DNA of 17,857 bases, taken from NCBI GenBank assembly GCA_020348765.1, contig CP070753.1:2043913-2061769 (forward strand), given 5' to 3'. This document shows, piece by piece, positions 1 through 8,591 of the stretch; within the stretch, counting starts at the first letter, position 1; every line of letters begins with the position of its first letter. The notes beneath the pieces are model-generated. The model saw nothing but the letters and a program-made list of their open reading frames with translations, made no database searches and was not told the origin of the DNA. Position numbers and translations under genes: made by a program. The stretch is from Burkholderiales bacterium (GTDB lineage: Bacteria; Pseudomonadota; Gammaproteobacteria; Burkholderiales; Burkholderiaceae_E).

Positions 1-1
1 G

Positions 2-256
2 GCGCTGAGCCTGGCGCTGGAGCGGCTCATCGACGATCTGGCGTGGGATACCGCCAGCGCCCGGCTGCTGGTGATGTTCGCCGCGGGTCTGGGAACGTTC
101 GGCCTGGTCGTGGGAGGCCGGTTGGCCGACGTCGCCGGCCGGCGCCCCACCGAGATGGGCGCGCTGGTGCTGGGGGTAGCCGGCGGAATCGGCTTCTACA
201 ACTTCGACACGGCCTGGCTGCTCGCCCCGAGCGCCTTCCTGGCGGTGTTCGGCGCC
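2..256 (+). other. MFS-transporter-like segment fused in frame to MurJ
   Basis: Codons 1-85 of the left-edge frame do not resemble a MurJ N-terminus. They contain GGRLADVAGRRPTEMGALV, which fits the MFS loop motif A (G-x-L-a-D-x-x-G-R-r-p-T between helices 2 and 3). Hydrophobic stretches lie on both sides. The switch to MurJ falls around the residues VFGASA (positions 245-262), where both families could plausibly share a short FGA-type sequence. No stop or ribosome binding site separates the two parts. I infer a join between a 5' MFS fragment and a MurJ lacking its first ~35 residues. The MFS assignment rests on the motif alone. Confidence 0.6.
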
Positions 257-1702
257 TCGGCGCTCACGGACGCGTTCTTCGTCGCGTTCCGGCTGCCGAA
301 CCTGCTGCGCCGGCTGTTCGCCGAGGGCGCGTTCCAGCAGGCATTCGTTCCGATCCTGGCCGAAGCCCGAAACACCGGTGCCGAGAACAGCCGGCGCCTG
401 CTCGACCATGTCGCCAGCGTGCTGTTCTGGGCCCTGCTCGCGGTGACACTGCTCGGCGTCGTGGGCGCGCCGGCGCTGGTCTACCTGATCGCCGGCGGGC
501 TGGCCGACGAGCCGGCGAGCTTCGCGGCGGCGGTCACGATGACGCGCTGGATGTTCCCGTACATCCTGCTGATCTCGCTGGTGGCGCTGGCTGGCGGGAT
601 CCTGAACACCTGGCAGCGCTTCGCACTGCCGGCATTCACGCCGGTGCTGCTGAACCTGTGCTTCATCGCGGCGGCGCTGCTGCTCGCGCCGCGCTTCGAC
701 CCGCCAGTCTACGCGCTGGCGGTCGGCGTCATGGCCGGGGGGCTGGCGCAGCTGGCCATCCAGCTACCGGCGCTGTCGCGCCTCGGGCTGCTGCCGCGCA
801 TCGGCATCCGACTCGGCGCGGCGTTGCGCGACCCGCTGGTACGCAGAATGCTGACCAACATGGCGCCGGCCGTGCTTGCCGTCTCGGTGGCCCAGATCAG
901 CCTGGTCATCAACACGAACATCGCCTCGCGCCTGACCACCGGGTCGGTGTCCTGGATCTCGTATGCCGATCGCCTGATGGAGTTCCCGACCGCGCTGCTC
1001 GGGGTCGCACTGGGCACGGTCTTGCTGCCGAGCCTGTCCAGGGCGCATGCCGACGGCGACCCGCAGGCGTACAGCGGGCTGCTCGACTGGGGACTGCGGC
1101 TGGTGGTGCTGCTCGCGCTGCCGTGCATGGCCGGCATGGCCGTGATGGCCGAGCCGCTGACCGCGATGCTGTTTCACTACGGGCGTTTCTCGGACACCGA
1201 CCTGGCGATGACGCGGCTGGCGGTATCGGCGTATGCGGCCGGGCTGATCGGCCTGATCGCGATCAAGATCCTGGCCCCTGGCTTCTACGCGCGCCAGGAC
1301 ATGCGCACGCCGGTGAGGATCGCGTTGCTGGTGCTGGTCGGCACCCAGCTGATGAACCTGGTGCTCGTTCCCTGGCTCGCTCACGCCGGGCTCGCGCTCG
1401 CGATCTCGGTCGGCGCCTGGCTGAACGCCGGGCTGCTACTCGCCGGACTGTTGCGACGCGGCGTGTACCGCCCGGCACCGGGCTGGCGGGCGTTCTGCGC
1501 TCGGGTGCTGGCCGCCGTGTCCGCGATGACCGTCACGGTGTTCGCGATCAACAGCCGCTTCGACTGGGTCGCGATGCAGGCCGAGCCGCTGCTGCGCATC
1601 GGGGCGGCGCTCGGCATCGTGGCGCTGGGCGGCGCCTGCTATGGGCTGGTGCTGCTCGTCGTGGGTATCCGACCGAAGCACTTCCTGCGCGCGACCGGCT
1701 AG
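2..1702 (+). CDS. murJ: MurJ lipid II flippase with an MFS-like N-terminus (chimeric, 5' partial)
   Basis: The frame is open from the left edge, giving 566 visible residues and a TAG stop. From about position 245 it is a clear MurJ, the inner-membrane flippase that moves lipid II to the periplasmic face for peptidoglycan synthesis. It carries TDAFFVAFRLPNLLRR, FAEGAFQQAFVPILAE, SWISYADRLMEFP and LAPGFYARQDMRTPV, and has many hydrophobic segments through to the C-terminus. The residues matching E. coli Asp39 and Arg52 are present. The usual MurJ N-terminus (first helix with the SRxLGxxRD motif, E. coli Arg18 and Arg24) is absent. In its place is MFS-like sequence, described separately. An ATG at 71 could start the ORF, but the frame is open above it. 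proC follows after 38 bp on the same strand. The MurJ identity is secure. Whether the joined protein exists, or the join is an assembly artefact, is open. Confidence 0.85.
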   Translation, partial: ALSLALERLIDDLAWDTASARLLVMFAAGLGTFGLVVGGRLADVAGRRPTEMGALVLGVAGGIGFYNFDTAWLLAPSAFLAVFGASALTDAFFVAFRLPNLLRRLFAEGAFQQAFVPILAEARNTGAENSRRLLDHVASVLFWALLAVTLLGVVGAPALVYLIAGGLADEPASFAAAVTMTRWMFPYILLISLVALAGGILNTWQRFALPAFTPVLLNLCFIAAALLLAPRFDPPVYALAVGVMAGGLAQLAIQLPALSRLGLLPRIGIRLGAALRDPLVRRMLTNMAPAVLAVSVAQISLVINTNIASRLTTGSVSWISYADRLMEFPTALLGVALGTVLLPSLSRAHADGDPQAYSGLLDWGLRLVVLLALPCMAGMAVMAEPLTAMLFHYGRFSDTDLAMTRLAVSAYAAGLIGLIAIKILAPGFYARQDMRTPVRIALLVLVGTQLMNLVLVPWLAHAGLALAISVGAWLNAGLLLAGLLRRGVYRPAPGWRAFCARVLAAVSAMTVTVFAINSRFDWVAMQAEPLLRIGAALGIVALGGACYGLVLLVVGIRPKHFLRATG

Positions 1703-1740
1703 CGGCCTGCGCTCAATCGACACTGGCGACGGGAGTAGGC

Positions 1741-2565
1741 ATGAGACTGGCTTTCATCGGCGGCGGCAACATGGCCACCGCACTGATCGGCGGCTTGCTG
1801 GCACGCGGGAGCTCGGCGTCCGAGATCTGCGTGGCCGACGTCGACGAGGCCCAGCGCGAGCGGCTGCAGCAGCGTTTCGGAGTCGCAACGCGTGCCGAGC
1901 CGGCCGCAGCGGTCGTCGGGGCAGAGGTCGTGGTGCTGGCGGTCAAGCCCCAGCAGATGCGCGCCGTGGCGCGCGAGCTCGCGCCGTGGGTGCGCGATGC
2001 GCTGATCGTCAGCATCGCGGCTGGGATCCGGGCGGTCGACCTGTCGCGATGGCTCGACGGGCATGCGCGGATCGTGCGCACCATGCCCAATACGCCGGCG
2101 CTCGTCGGCGCCGGCGTCACCGCGCTGGCCGCGAGCCCGTCGCTGTCGGAAGCCGACCGCGAGGCTGCGGCCGGGATCATGGCGGCCGTCGGCGATGCGC
2201 TCTGGGTCGAGGACGAGGCCCTGATCGATGCCGTGACCGCGGTCTCGGGCAGCGGACCTGCCTACGTGTTCTACTTCATGGAGGCGATGATCGATGCGGG
2301 CACTCGGCTCGGCCTGACCGCAGCGCAGGCACGCCGGCTGACGATCGCGACCTTCGCCGGTGCTTCGCGACTGGCCGCCGAGTCCGAGGATTCACCGGCG
2401 ACCCTGCGCGAGCGGGTCACGTCCAGGGGCGGCACCACGGCCGCAGCGATCGCGCAGCTGGCCAGCCACCGGGTCGCCGACCATGTCGTCGAGGCGATCG
2501 AGGCCGCACAGCGCCGATCGGTCGAACTCGGCGAAGCCTTCGGCAACGCGCAAGACGACGCTTGA
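1741..2565 (+). CDS. proC: Pyrroline-5-carboxylate reductase
   Basis: This 274-residue cytoplasmic enzyme makes L-proline from 1-pyrroline-5-carboxylate with NAD(P)H, the last step of proline synthesis. The N-terminus has the Rossmann dinucleotide loop FIGGGNMATALIGG (residues 5-18), followed by AVKPQQM and RTMPNTPALVGAG. The C-terminal dimer and active-site half has SGSGPAYVFYFMEA (from residue 169) and the VTSRGGTT signature at 226-233. The length is normal for the family. A purine-rich GGGAG lies about 5 nt before the ATG. It is 38 bp downstream of murJ on the same strand, so co-transcription is possible. Its 3' end faces ubiA, 35 bp away. Confidence 0.97.
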   Translation: MRLAFIGGGNMATALIGGLLARGSSASEICVADVDEAQRERLQQRFGVATRAEPAAAVVGAEVVVLAVKPQQMRAVARELAPWVRDALIVSIAAGIRAVDLSRWLDGHARIVRTMPNTPALVGAGVTALAASPSLSEADREAAAGIMAAVGDALWVEDEALIDAVTAVSGSGPAYVFYFMEAMIDAGTRLGLTAAQARRLTIATFAGASRLAAESEDSPATLRERVTSRGGTTAAAIAQLASHRVADHVVEAIEAAQRRSVELGEAFGNAQDDA

Positions 2566-2600
2566 GTGCGCCCGAGGCGGAGCACCGAGTGCCGCACCGG

Positions 2601-3464
2601 TCACGGTATCCAGTACTCGGCAGCGATGCCGGCGAAGACCGCGAAGCCGAACCAGGTGTTGTGATTGAACGCCCGAAAGCACCCGGCTGCATCGCGGCCC
2701 CGGATGAGCGTGAAGTGGTACAGCGCCAGCAATGCCGCGGCCACCAGGCCGTACCGGTAGTAGTCGCCGAAAGCCACCAGGCGCCCCGCGAGCGCAAGCA
2801 GCACGATGGCGAGCGCGTAGCACAGCATGACCGCCGCCACGTCGAAGCGCCCGAACGTGATGGCCGCGGTACGGATGCCGAGCTTCAGGTCGTCCTCGCG
2901 GTCGACCATCGCGTATTCGGTGTCATAGGCGATCGCCCAGGCGATGTTGGCGGCCAGCAGCAACCATGACACGGCAGGCAGTTCGCCCTGCACGGCCGCG
3001 AACGCCATCGGAATGCCGAAACCGAACGCAATGCCCAGGTAGGCCTGGGGCAGCGCCAGGAAACGCTTGGTGAGTGGATAGCTGGCTGCCAGGAACACGG
3101 CGACGAAAGCCAGCAGCCAGGTCAGGCGGTTGAACGGAAGGATCAGCAATGCCGCGGTCAGGCACAGCACGACGAAGACGCCGACCGCCTCGCGACCGGA
3201 GATCTCGCCGGTCGTCACCGGTCGCTCGCGCGTGCGGCGCACGTGGCGATCGATGTCCCGGTCCGCATAGTCGTTGATTGCACATCCGGCCGAGCGCATC
3301 AGGAAGGTACCGACGATGAACGCGAATGCCGTGTATGGCTCCGGCCAGCCGTTGGAGGCGATCACCAGCGCCCAGAGCGTCGGCCACAGCAGCAACAGCG
3401 TGCCGATCGGGCGGTGCAGGCGCGTGAGCCTGCCGTAGGCGCCGAGACGCTCGAGCAGCGTCAT
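2601..3464 (-). CDS. ubiA: 4-hydroxybenzoate polyprenyltransferase
   Basis: This 287-residue integral membrane protein prenylates 4-hydroxybenzoate in ubiquinone synthesis. Both Asp-rich, Mg-diphosphate-binding motifs are visible: NDYADRDID at residues 64-72 and [12 protein letters not shown] at 181-192. The family stretches [19 protein letters not shown] and [20 protein letters not shown] are present, and hydrophobic helices run along the whole chain. The ATG at 3464 is chosen because homology begins there ([19 protein letters not shown]); the longer upstream frame is the ComEA-like gene read in another frame. Its start overlaps that gene's stop as ATGA, so coupled translation is likely. Length matches the family (E. 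coli about 290). Confidence 0.97.
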   Translation of the reverse strand: MTLLERLGAYGRLTRLHRPIGTLLLLWPTLWALVIASNGWPEPYTAFAFIVGTFLMRSAGCAINDYADRDIDRHVRRTRERPVTTGEISGREAVGVFVVLCLTAALLILPFNRLTWLLAFVAVFLAASYPLTKRFLALPQAYLGIAFGFGIPMAFAAVQGELPAVSWLLLAANIAWAIAYDTEYAMVDREDDLKLGIRTAAITFGRFDVAAVMLCYALAIVLLALAGRLVAFGDYYRYGLVAAALLALYHFTLIRGRDAAGCFRAFNHNTWFGFAVFAGIAAEYWIP

Positions 3465-3844
3465 CGCCCCGGCGCGCTCGCGCGACGTGCCGCTTGCGTT
3501 TCGTCCGTACTGGACCCGGGTTCGGCCGCCCGCCGCGGTGCCGGCCCGACCGCGAGCCCGGAGGCGGCCATGCGTCGCAGATTCGCCGCACCGATGCCGC
3601 GCACGCGTCGCTCGAGCTCGCCCAGGTCCGCGAACGGTCCGGCCCGCCGTCGTTCGGCCACGATTCTGCGCGCGATGCCCGGGCCGATGCCCTTGACCGC
3701 CTGCAGTTGGGTCTCGGTCGCGGTGTTGGCATCGATCGAAGCGGCATGAACGGCGGTGGCCGTCGCCCACGCGAGCGCAACCCCTACGAGCCACGGCCGC
3801 CACCGAAACCACGGCAAGGCGGCCAGCGATCGGACCAGGCGCAT
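3461..3844 (-). CDS. ComEA-like helix-hairpin-helix protein, exported
   Basis: This small 127-residue protein has an N-terminal signal sequence: basic n-region, hydrophobic core around residues 18-32, and possible cleavage after AVHA at 34. A ComEA-type double helix-hairpin-helix follows: [20 protein letters not shown] (36-55), [10 protein letters not shown] and [12 protein letters not shown] (81-92). The tail from about residue 98 is low-complexity and Ala/Arg/Pro rich. In competence systems ComEA proteins bind incoming DNA in the periplasm; many short proteobacterial versions have no tested role. The start is uncertain: an ATG at 3880 (139 residues) is also possible, but 3844 gives the better signal peptide. 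Neither has a strong Shine-Dalgarno. The stop overlaps ubiA's start by 4 bp. Confidence 0.85.
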   Translation of the reverse strand: MRLVRSLAALPWFRWRPWLVGVALAWATATAVHAASIDANTATETQLQAVKGIGPGIARRIVAERRRAGPFADLGELERRVRGIGAANLRRMAASGLAVGPAPRRAAEPGSSTDETQAARRASAPGR

Positions 3845-3929
3845 CGGGTTGCCAGGTAGAGAAACGGTGTGACCGAGCATGCGGCTCAATGTAATCGATG
3901 CCCCGAACCCGGCAAAGTCGTCCGCATGA

Positions 3930-3949
3930 CCTCGGCCGCTCGACCGAGG
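3930..3949 (-). other. Short inverted repeat downstream of the heptose kinase gene
   Basis: CCTCGG and CCGAGG form a 6-bp perfect stem with an 8-nt loop, about 31 nt after the stop of the hldA-type gene. It lies in the 136-bp gap before the ComEA-like gene. There is no T-run on either side, so it is not a convincing intrinsic terminator. The gap shows no other clear structure. Confidence 0.3.
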
Positions 3950-3980
3950 GGTCAGGACCGGCGCCCGACCTCCGGCCTGG

Positions 3981-4907
3981 TCAGCCGAACAACTCGGCCG
4001 GCGACACGGTGGCCGTGCCGAGCTTGCCGACCACGATCGCGCCGGCCCGGTTGGCCACGTCGATGGCCTCGGCGATCGAGCGCCCGGCCGCCAGCATCAC
4101 CGCGATTGCCGCGAGCACGGTGTCGCCGGCACCCGATACGTCGTAGACCTCGCGCGCATGCGCCGCAACGTGCAGCACCCCGTCCTCGGAGAACAGCGTC
4201 ATGCCCTCCTCGGAGCGGGTCAGCAGCAGGTACGGAAGCTCGAGTTCGGCGCGCAACCGCTGCGCACGCGCACGCAGGTCGGCGTCGTCGCGCCAGGCGC
4301 CGACCACCTGACGCAGCTCGGCGCGGTTCGGCTTGAGCAGCGTCGCGCCACGGTAGCGCGCATAGTCGTCGCCTTTCGGATCGACGACAACCGGCTTGCC
4401 AGCCTCGCGCGCGGCCGCGATGATCGCTGCCACGTCGGCGAGGCCGCCCTTGCCGTAGTCGGATAGCGCCACCAGGTCGTGCGCGCCGATGCGCGCCCGG
4501 ATCCGGTCGAGCTTGGCATCGCGCGCTGCGGCCGCTGGCGCGGTCTCGAAATCGATGCGGATCAGCTGCTGCTGGCGCCCGATGACGCGCAGCTTGACCG
4601 TGGTCGCCAGCTCGGCGTCGATCGCCAGCTCGGCGGCGATGCCGGCCGCGCGCACCAGCGCGTCGATGCGACGGCCGGGCTCGTCGTCGCCGACGATTCC
4701 GGCCAGCGTCACCCGCGCGCCGAGCGCCGCGGCATTCAGGGCGACATTGGCCGCGCCACCGGCGCGTTCCTCGCTGCGCGTGACTCGGACGACCGGCACC
4801 GGTGCCTCCGGCGAGATGCGCTCGACCTCGCCGAACCAGTAGCGATCGAGCATCAGGTCTCCGACCACCAGCAGCCTGACCGTGCCCAGGTCGATCGCCG
4901 GGCTCAC
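3981..4907 (-). CDS. hldA: D-glycero-beta-D-manno-heptose-7-phosphate kinase (HldA / HldE kinase domain)
   Basis: A PfkB/ribokinase-family sugar kinase of 308 residues. It phosphorylates heptose-7-phosphate to the 1,7-bisphosphate in ADP-heptose synthesis for the LPS inner core. Visible are VVGDLMLDRYWFGEVERISP (14-33), AGGAANVALNAAALGA (49-64), GRQQQLIRIDFE (110-121), DYGKGGLADV, DPKGDDYARYRGATLLKPN (176-194) and the catalytic anion-hole DVSGAGDTV with Asp262. The adenylyltransferase half of fused E. coli HldE is absent, so this is the separate HldA form; the partner enzyme must be encoded elsewhere. The GTG start at 4907 overlaps lapB's stop as GTGA and has GAGG about 7 nt upstream. Confidence 0.93.
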   Translation of the reverse strand: MSPAIDLGTVRLLVVGDLMLDRYWFGEVERISPEAPVPVVRVTRSEERAGGAANVALNAAALGARVTLAGIVGDDEPGRRIDALVRAAGIAAELAIDAELATTVKLRVIGRQQQLIRIDFETAPAAAARDAKLDRIRARIGAHDLVALSDYGKGGLADVAAIIAAAREAGKPVVVDPKGDDYARYRGATLLKPNRAELRQVVGAWRDDADLRARAQRLRAELELPYLLLTRSEEGMTLFSEDGVLHVAAHAREVYDVSGAGDTVLAAIAVMLAAGRSIAEAIDVANRAGAIVVGKLGTATVSPAELFG

Positions 4908-6082
4908 CGGCGCGCCTCGAGTTCTTCGCCTCGCCTCGGCGCATAGGTGTCCCAGCGATTGCACCCCGGGCACTGCCAGTAGTACTGGCGCGCCTTCAAA
5001 CCGCAGTGGCCGCAGACGTACCGCGCGAGCTTGCGCACCTGGGCATCGACCAGGCCGCTTGCGATCGTAAGCTCGTCGGGCGCCTCGGGCGGCGGCGGGT
5101 TCAGCTTCAGCAGCGCTTCCAGGCCGAGCAGCGACGGTGACGCCGCGAGTTCCGCCCGCGCCCATGCGATCGCGGCTGCGGCGCCGTGCAGGCGCTCGCG
5201 CCCGCGCATCAGCGCCGTGAACGTGTCGATCGACGGCGCCTGCCGGTGCACGCTTTCCAGCGCCTCGAGCCCCTGCTCGGCCCGGCCGGCCTGAGCGAAC
5301 GTCTCGAGCCAGTGTTCTGCGGCCAGCGCCACGTGCTCGGGACTGAGCTCGGCGAGCGTACCGAGCGCCGTCACGGCGCGCTCGTGCTCGCCCTGAGCAC
5401 GAGCGACGGTCGCGCGCAGCAGCCATGCGCGCGGCGCGTTCGCGCTGGCCTCGAGCGCCGCGGCGATCGCGCGCTCGGCGACTTCGAACCGGTCGGCCTG
5501 CGAGCCGGAAAGCACCGCCTGAGCCAGCTCACAGTGAAAGTGCGCGATCCGTGCCGCGAGCCCGCGGTCGCCGTGCGCGGCGAGCTCGGATGCGAGCTTC
5601 ACCGCCAGCGCCCAGTCCCGGACCATTTGCGCCAGTTCGAGCCGGTGCTCGAGCGCCGCGCGCGCATAGGCGCTGCCCGCCAGCTGGTTGAGCGCATCCT
5701 CGGCCCGATCCAGCAGGCCCGCCTTCATGAAGTCGAGTGCCAGCGAATACAGCGCGTGCTCGCGCTGGCCGGTGTCGAGGTCGGTGCGCGACAGCAGGTT
5801 CTGGTGCACGCGTATCGCACGGTCGGTCTCGCCGCGCCGCCGGAACAGGTTTCCGAGCGCGAAGTGCAGCTCGACCGTCTCCGGGTCCAGACGCACGACG
5901 TCGACGAAAGCGTCGATCGCCTTGTCGGGCTGCTCGTTGAGCAGGAAGTTGAGTCCCTTGAAGTAGGAGTCCGGCAGACGCCGCGACTGGCTCAGCGCCT
6001 CGCGCAGGTCGAGCCTGGCGGCGAACCAGCCCAGACCGAAGAAAAGCGGTATGGCCAGCAGCCACCAGAACTCGAACTCCAT
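4904..6082 (-). CDS. lapB: LapB (YciM) LPS assembly regulator, TPR and zinc ribbon
   Basis: A 392-residue membrane-anchored protein. In E. coli LapB adapts FtsH to degrade LpxC, so setting LPS output. A single N-terminal hydrophobic helix (WWLLAIPLFFGLGWFAARLD, residues 6-25) is followed by tetratricopeptide repeats, clearest around LNEQPDKAIDAFVDVVRLDP and LHFALGNLFRRRGETDRAI. The C-terminus carries a rubredoxin-like metal site with CGHC (Cys357, Cys360) and CPGC (Cys371, Cys374). SYFKGLNFLLNEQPDKAI is characteristic of the family. Length fits (E. coli 389). lapA lies 3 bp upstream and the heptose kinase overlaps its stop, so three LPS genes form one tight unit. Confidence 0.96.
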   Translation of the reverse strand: MEFEFWWLLAIPLFFGLGWFAARLDLREALSQSRRLPDSYFKGLNFLLNEQPDKAIDAFVDVVRLDPETVELHFALGNLFRRRGETDRAIRVHQNLLSRTDLDTGQREHALYSLALDFMKAGLLDRAEDALNQLAGSAYARAALEHRLELAQMVRDWALAVKLASELAAHGDRGLAARIAHFHCELAQAVLSGSQADRFEVAERAIAAALEASANAPRAWLLRATVARAQGEHERAVTALGTLAELSPEHVALAAEHWLETFAQAGRAEQGLEALESVHRQAPSIDTFTALMRGRERLHGAAAAIAWARAELAASPSLLGLEALLKLNPPPPEAPDELTIASGLVDAQVRKLARYVCGHCGLKARQYYWQCPGCNRWDTYAPRRGEELEARR

Positions 6083-6085
6083 CGG

Positions 6086-6409
6086 TCAGGTGAGCGGCTG
6101 CTCCGGAATCGGCGCCGGCAGATCGGCGCTGCGTGCGCGGTTCGGCGCCTGCGACGACGCACGCTCGGACTCGAGTGCGCGCCTCAGCCGCGAGAGTTCG
6201 CGGCGGCGACGCACCAGGCCCGGCACCAGGGCGAGATATGCAGCCAGCGCACCCAGGGCGAAGCCGGCCAGCAGCACCACCACCAGCGGCGCCTCCCAGG
6301 TCGCCTCGGGGCCGAACAGGCGCACCGAGACCGGCTGCGTGTTGGCGAGCGCAAACGCCAGTACCACGAGGAATACGGCGATGCGGAGGATCCAGGCGAT
6401 CACGCGCAT
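6086..6409 (-). CDS. lapA: LapA-domain inner-membrane protein (YciS-like)
   Basis: A 107-residue protein with the LapA (former DUF1049) layout: transmembrane helix 1 at about 3-21, the conserved ALANTQPVSVRLFG at 20-33, helix 2 at about 40-62, then a basic, probably coiled-coil cytoplasmic segment (VRRRRELSRLRRALESER, 66-83) and a Pro/Ala-rich tail. LapA works next to LapB in LPS assembly in E. coli, and its position 3 bp before lapB agrees. The ATG at 6409 is chosen because the upstream extension is Arg-rich shadow sequence and homology begins at MRVIAWILR. No strong ribosome binding site is visible. A 46-bp gap separates it from ihfB. Confidence 0.93.
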   Translation of the reverse strand: MRVIAWILRIAVFLVVLAFALANTQPVSVRLFGPEATWEAPLVVVLLAGFALGALAAYLALVPGLVRRRRELSRLRRALESERASSQAPNRARSADLPAPIPEQPLT

Positions 6410-6455
6410 GGCCAGAGGATACCGCGAGATCGCGGGCGCGCGCCGACGACCGGAG

Positions 6456-6809
6456 TCAGCCGGGCGAGGCCGACTGCGGCGCCCGTGGCGGTTGCGCCTG
6501 CGGCTGCGCGACCGGCGGCTGCTCGGCCTCACGGATGTCGACCCGCTCGCGCAACTCCTTGCCCGGCTTGAAATGCGGTACGCGTTTCTCCGGCACCAGC
6601 ACGCGCTCGCCGGACTTCGGGTTGCGACCGATGCGTGGCGGCCGGTGGCTCAGCGCGAAGCTGCCGAAGCCACGGATCTCGATTCGCTGGCCGGCCGCCA
6701 GGGCCTGCGCCATCGAATCGAGAATGGTCTTGACCGCGAACTCGGCATCCTTGGCGACCAGCTGGGGATAGCGCTCGGCCAGACGGGAAATCAGTTCCGA
6801 CTTGGTCAC
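6456..6809 (-). CDS. ihfB: Integration host factor beta subunit
   Basis: A 117-residue HU/IHF-family nucleoid protein that pairs with IHF-alpha to bend DNA sharply. It shows [17 protein letters not shown] at the N-terminus, [29 protein letters not shown] (the arm with the intercalating proline) and [17 protein letters not shown]. It starts with GTG at 6809, preceded by GGAGG about 7 nt upstream, a strong site that fixes the start. The conserved fold ends near residue 94. The rest is a Pro/Gln/Ala-rich tail that makes it about 20 residues longer than the E. coli protein (94). It lies 63 bp after rpsA in the usual cmk-rpsA-ihfB order. Confidence 0.97.
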   Translation of the reverse strand: MTKSELISRLAERYPQLVAKDAEFAVKTILDSMAQALAAGQRIEIRGFGSFALSHRPPRIGRNPKSGERVLVPEKRVPHFKPGKELRERVDIREAEQPPVAQPQAQPPRAPQSASPG

Positions 6810-6872
6810 GTTCCGCCTCCCAGGTCTGCCTCAGTGCACTCCGGCCACCATCGCATCACCCGCGCCGCGGGC

Positions 6873-8591
6873 TCAGGATTCCTTCTGTCCGTCGAGCTTG
6901 GCCCTGAGCAGCGCGCCGAGGTTGGTCGTGCCGGTGGCCGCCGAGCTCTCGGCCTGCATCCGCTGCAATGCCTCTGCAGTTTCGGCCGTGTCCTTGGCCT
7001 TGATCGACAGGTTGATGACCCGGTTCTTGCGGTCGATGTTGATGACCATCGCCTCGACCGAGTCGCCTTCCTTCAGGGCGTTGCGCGCGTCCTCGACCCG
7101 CTCGCGCGAGATCTCCGAGGCCCGCAGGTAGCCCTCGACATCCTCGGTCAGGCCGATCACGGCGCCCTTCGGGTCGACGCTGGCGACCGTGCCGGTGACC
7201 AGGGCACCCTTGTCCAGCGTGCCGACGTAGTTGGTGAACGGATCGCCCTCGAGCTGCTTGATGCCGAGCGAGATCCGCTCGCGCTCGATGTCGATCGCCA
7301 GCACCATCGCCTCGACGTCTTCGCCCTTCTTGAACTCGCGCACCGCCTCCTCGCCGGGCCGGCTCCAGGACAGGTCCGACAGGTGCACCAGGCCGTCGAT
7401 GCCGCCAGGCAGCCCGATGAACACGCCGAAGTCGGTGATCGACTTGATCGTCCCGCTGACCTTGTCGCCCTTGCGATGGTTCTCGGCGAACTCCTGCCAC
7501 GGATTGGCGCGGCACTGCTTCATGCCCAGCGAGATGCGGCGGCGATCCTCGTCGATCTCGAGCACCATCACCTCGACCTCGTCGCCGAGGTTGACCACCT
7601 TGCCGGGGTTGACGTTCTTGTTGGTCCAGTCCATCTCGGAGACGTGCACCAGCCCCTCGATGCCCGGCTCGATCTCGACGAAGGCACCGTAGTCGGTGAT
7701 GTTGGTGACCTTGCCGAACATGCGCGTGCCCGACGGGTAGCGGCGCCCGATGCCGATCCACGGATCGTCGCCGAGCTGCTTGATGCCCAGCGAGACGCGA
7801 CTCTTCTCCTGATCGAACTTGAGCACCTTGGCGGTGACGTCCTGGCCCACCTGCAGCACCTCGGACGGGTGGCGCACCCTGCGCCAGGCCATGTCGGTGA
7901 TGTGCAGCAGACCGTCGATGCCGCCGAGATCGATGAACGCGCCGTATTCGGTGATGTTCTTGACCACGCCCTGCACGATGGCGCCCTCGTGCAGCTGCTC
8001 GAGCAGCTTGGCACGCTCCTCGCCCTGGGTCAGCTCGACCACGGCCCGGCGCGACAGCACCACGTTGTTGCGGCGGCGGTCGAGCTTGATGACCTTGAAC
8101 TCGAGCGTCTTGCCCTCGTAGGGCGTCGTGTCCTTGACCGGGCGCGTGTCGATCAGCGAGCCGGGCAGGAATGCCCGGATGCCGTTGACCATGACCGTCA
8201 GCCCGCCCTTGACCTTGCCGGTGATCGTGCCCTCGACCAGGTCACCCGAATCGAGCGACTTCTCGAGCTGCAGCCAGGCGGCCAGGCGCTTGGCACGGTC
8301 GCGCGAAAGGCGTGTCTCGCCGCGACCGTCCTCGAGCGCATCGATCGCGACCGACACGAAGTCGCCTTCCTTGACCTCGAGCTCGCCGCGGTCATCCATG
8401 AACTCCTCGATCGGGATCACGCTCTCGGACTTCAGCCCGGCGTTGACGATCACGACGTTGTGATCGACCCGCACGACCTCGGCGGTGATCACCTCGCCGA
8501 CCCGCATTTCCTGGCGGGACAGCGACTCTTCGAACAGCTTGGCGAAACTCTCTTCGGCGACGGGCGCCTGCTCAAGGACTTCGGTATTCAT
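6873..8591 (-). CDS. rpsA: 30S ribosomal protein S1
   Basis: A 572-residue protein with six S1-type OB-fold repeats. It binds mRNA on the small subunit and helps initiation on structured or leaderless-like sites. Repeats are recognisable from [100 protein letters not shown] and [20 protein letters not shown]. The ATG at 8591 is chosen because homology starts at [20 protein letters not shown]; the open frame upstream is not S1-like. No Shine-Dalgarno is visible before it. Length is close to E. coli (557). A 210-bp leader separates it from cmk. Confidence 0.98.
   Translation of the reverse strand: MNTEVLEQAPVAEESFAKLFEESLSRQEMRVGEVITAEVVRVDHNVVIVNAGLKSESVIPIEEFMDDRGELEVKEGDFVSVAIDALEDGRGETRLSRDRAKRLAAWLQLEKSLDSGDLVEGTITGKVKGGLTVMVNGIRAFLPGSLIDTRPVKDTTPYEGKTLEFKVIKLDRRRNNVVLSRRAVVELTQGEERAKLLEQLHEGAIVQGVVKNITEYGAFIDLGGIDGLLHITDMAWRRVRHPSEVLQVGQDVTAKVLKFDQEKSRVSLGIKQLGDDPWIGIGRRYPSGTRMFGKVTNITDYGAFVEIEPGIEGLVHVSEMDWTNKNVNPGKVVNLGDEVEVMVLEIDEDRRRISLGMKQCRANPWQEFAENHRKGDKVSGTIKSITDFGVFIGLPGGIDGLVHLSDLSWSRPGEEAVREFKKGEDVEAMVLAIDIERERISLGIKQLEGDPFTNYVGTLDKGALVTGTVASVDPKGAVIGLTEDVEGYLRASEISRERVEDARNALKEGDSVEAMVINIDRKNRVINLSIKAKDTAETAEALQRMQAESSAATGTTNLGALLRAKLDGQKES

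Noticed and set aside
43..1740. Upstream extension of the proC frame across murJ
   Set aside because: The frame stays open by chance over murJ. The Arg/Gly/Ala-rich translation is unlike ProC, and a good ribosome binding site and homology both start at 1741.
2566..2600. Bidirectional terminator between proC and ubiA
   Set aside because: Only a 4-bp GTGC/GCAC pairing with mismatched inner bases and no T-run was found in the 35-bp gap.
3930..3949. Intrinsic terminator after the heptose kinase gene
   Set aside because: The 6-bp stem has no following T-run on either strand, and GC-rich sequence gives such stems often.
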